Origin: Anaerolineae bacterium
GTDB taxonomy: Bacteria > Chloroflexota > Anaerolineae > JAFGEY01
NCBI GenBank assembly: GCA_016929205.1
Contig: JAFGJF010000169.1
Location: 1 to 7,924, forward strand
Reading direction: 5' to 3'
Length of the DNA stretch: 7,924 bases
Position 1 is the stretch's first letter. Each line of letters begins with the position of its first letter. The notes beneath the pieces are model-generated. The model made no database searches, had not been told where the DNA came from, and worked only from the letters and a program-made list of their open reading frames with translations. Shown piece by piece: positions 6,267 through 7,924 of this stretch. The translations under genes and the position numbers were made by a program.

Positions 6267-7924
6267 ATGAGCAACAGAACAATGAAACGTCGTGAGTTCC
6301 TAAAGCTCTCGGCAACAGCCGCCCTGGGTGCAGCCGTAGCGGCTTGCGCACCCACTCCCGAAGTGATCGAGGTGACCAGAGAAGTTGAGGTCGAGAAGGT
6401 CGTCAAGGAAACCGTCGTCGTTGAAAAAGAAAAAGAAGTCACCAAAGTTGTCGAAAAACAGGTTGAGGTCGAAAAGCAGGTCACGGTTGAGGTCGAAGTG
6501 CCCGAAGGACGTGCCGAGCCCCCTATGCTAGCCAGCAAGACCGCCAACGGGGAGCTACCCGCAGTAGACGCACGGCTGCCACAGCTCCCGATGGTTATCG
6601 GCGGGCGCGATGAGATCGGCGTTTACGGCGGCGAGATCCGCCAGATTCACTTTGATACCGTCTGGTCGACCGACACCTACGACTGGATGTCCGACCGGGT
6701 GATGCAGTATTCGGATGGGGACTTTCGCACGCTCGTCCCCAACATGTTCGAGAGTTGGGAAGGCTCAGACGACGGCACGACCTATACACTGCATATGCGC
6801 AAGGGGATGCGCTGGTCGGATGGGGAGCCGGTAACCACCGAGGATGTGGACTTTTGGTGGAATGAGTGGGCCACGCCCGAGGATTCGGAATCGTGGGGGC
6901 CCGCTAATCCGTTCAATGGCATCCAGAACCAATGGTGCGAAATCGAGATCCTTGACGATTACACCTTCCGCTGCACGTTTGACTACACCTTTGGGCTCTT
7001 CCCCCACATCCTCACCCGTAATATGGGCGGCTATCCTTCGGAAGGCCCGTTCATGCCCGCGCACTTTCTGAAGAACTACCACATCGACTATGCCGGCAAG
7101 GAAGCTTTAGATGCGCTGATGACCGAATGGTCAATGGAGAGATGGCAGCAAGTGCTCAACCGTTTCTGCAACCAGTGGGGCTTGAACACCTGGCAGTTCC
7201 CGGATTGGGCCAAGGATTTTCCGACTCTGGCGGGCTGGATCCCGGTGGAGTATCCGGCGGAGGGACTGATCCTCTTTGAGCGCAACCCCTACTACTGGAA
7301 AGTCGACCTGGTGGGCAACCAACTGCCCTATATCGATACGCTGCGCCTGGATTATATGGCCGACACCCAGACCATGGAACTGAAGCTGATCGGGGGCGAG
7401 TTGGACTGGCTGGGAATGCACGACGTGACCATCGCCAAATACCCCCTATACAAGGAAAACGAGGACAACGGCAAGTACGTGGTCGGCGACTATCTCTCCT
7501 GCATGACCGATCGCTACACCCTTTACCCCCGGCGCACGCTTCCCGAAGATCCGGTGCTGGAAGAGATCGCCAACCATCCCAACTGGACCAGGGCGCTCTC
7601 GGTTGCCCTTGACCGGGACGAGATCAACCAGAGCCTCTTTTACGGCCAGGCCCGTATGGGACAGATGGCCCCGATGCCCAACTCGGCGTATTTCAAGGAA
7701 GCCTACGGCTCAGCCTGGGCGCAGTACGACCCGGATCTGGCCAACCGGTTGCTCGACGAGATGGGGCTCGAGACGGGCAGTGACGGCATCCGCGTGCGAC
7801 CTGATGGCAAGCCCCTGAGCTATATGATTGAGCAGGCAGGTATCCGCGTGGGCGCCTCGACCGCCGAGTTCTGCGAGATGGTCTGCACCTTCTGGCGCGA
7901 GATCGGCATCGATGCGACGACCAA
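6267..7924 (+). CDS. Family-5 (DppA/OppA-type) ABC substrate-binding lipoprotein, 3' end outside window
   Basis: The frame is open from the ATG to the window end (552 codons), with perhaps 100-150 residues missing. Residues 7-13 (KRREFLK) form a twin-arginine motif and VAAC at 24-27 a lipobox, so the protein is probably Tat-exported and lipid-anchored at C27 on the outer face of the membrane. Residues 32-78 are a Glu/Val/Lys-rich linker. The binding domain follows from about 110, with family hallmarks: LVPNMFESWE (from 156), TYTLHMRKGMRWSDGEPVT, VDFWW, ERNPYYWK and ALSVALDRDEINQSLFYG (around 443-460). The fold binds peptides, oligosaccharides or other solutes, and the sequence does not show which. 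Nearby LacI-like sensing hints at a sugar, which is inference. Permease and ATPase genes would be expected downstream but are not in view. Confidence 0.95.
   Translation, partial: MSNRTMKRREFLKLSATAALGAAVAACAPTPEVIEVTREVEVEKVVKETVVVEKEKEVTKVVEKQVEVEKQVTVEVEVPEGRAEPPMLASKTANGELPAVDARLPQLPMVIGGRDEIGVYGGEIRQIHFDTVWSTDTYDWMSDRVMQYSDGDFRTLVPNMFESWEGSDDGTTYTLHMRKGMRWSDGEPVTTEDVDFWWNEWATPEDSESWGPANPFNGIQNQWCEIEILDDYTFRCTFDYTFGLFPHILTRNMGGYPSEGPFMPAHFLKNYHIDYAGKEALDALMTEWSMERWQQVLNRFCNQWGLNTWQFPDWAKDFPTLAGWIPVEYPAEGLILFERNPYYWKVDLVGNQLPYIDTLRLDYMADTQTMELKLIGGELDWLGMHDVTIAKYPLYKENEDNGKYVVGDYLSCMTDRYTLYPRRTLPEDPVLEEIANHPNWTRALSVALDRDEINQSLFYGQARMGQMAPMPNSAYFKEAYGSAWAQYDPDLANRLLDEMGLETGSDGIRVRPDGKPLSYMIEQAGIRVGASTAEFCEMVCTFWREIGIDATT
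6372..6500 (+). repeat. Degenerate coding repeat in the lipoprotein linker
   Basis: GTTGAGGTCGA occurs at 6384-6394, 6462-6472 and 6486-6496, among many GTC/GAA/AAG codons. It encodes alternating Val and Glu/Lys residues between the lipobox and the binding domain. The repeat is the type that expands and contracts by slippage or recombination, so linker length may vary between strains. Confidence 0.6.

Overview
The window reads as bacterial, moderately GC-rich chromosome, most probably from a Chloroflexota (Anaerolineae/Caldilineae-like) organism. That placement is inference. It rests on a Tat-type lipoprotein solute-binding protein with a long Glu/Val/Lys-rich linker directly after the lipobox cysteine, a style common in Chloroflexota ABC transporter lipoproteins, and on a giant LacI-type-sensor/kinase/receiver/AraC fusion. 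All supported genes lie on the + strand. No rRNA, tRNA, CRISPR array or insertion sequence was seen.

Layout. (1) Bases 1-611 hold the C-terminal end of a ClpB-like AAA+ ATPase, cut by the window edge. (2) Twenty bases later, 632-1630 encodes an unusual response regulator. Its N-terminal domain resembles, by my own reading, the N-terminal domain of cyanophycin synthetase; it is followed by a winged helix and a C-terminal receiver. (3) Bases 1767-5411 encode a hybrid one-protein signalling system of about 1214 residues: LacI/GalR-type ligand-binding domain, GAF-like region, HisKA, HATPase, two receivers and an AraC-type HTH, with no signal peptide or membrane segment. (4) Bases 5494-5922 encode a stand-alone receiver, preceded by a TATAAT box and a near-perfect inverted repeat. 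(5) Bases 5923-6266 form a regulatory gap. It contains a good sigma70-type promoter (TTGACA, 17-bp spacer, extended -10), an 8-bp inverted repeat bracketing it, and two hairpins in the predicted roughly 260-nt leader. (6) Bases 6267 to the window end encode the first 552 residues of a family-5 (DppA/OppA-type) ABC substrate-binding lipoprotein.

How the genes may work together (inference). The cytosolic LacI-like domain would sense an imported ligand, plausibly a sugar. Signalling would pass through the kinase and receivers, with the small receiver as a possible partner, and the AraC domain would act on promoters such as the one before the transporter lipoprotein. The Clp/response-regulator pair upstream may be a separate unit, since 136 bp separate it from the kinase gene.
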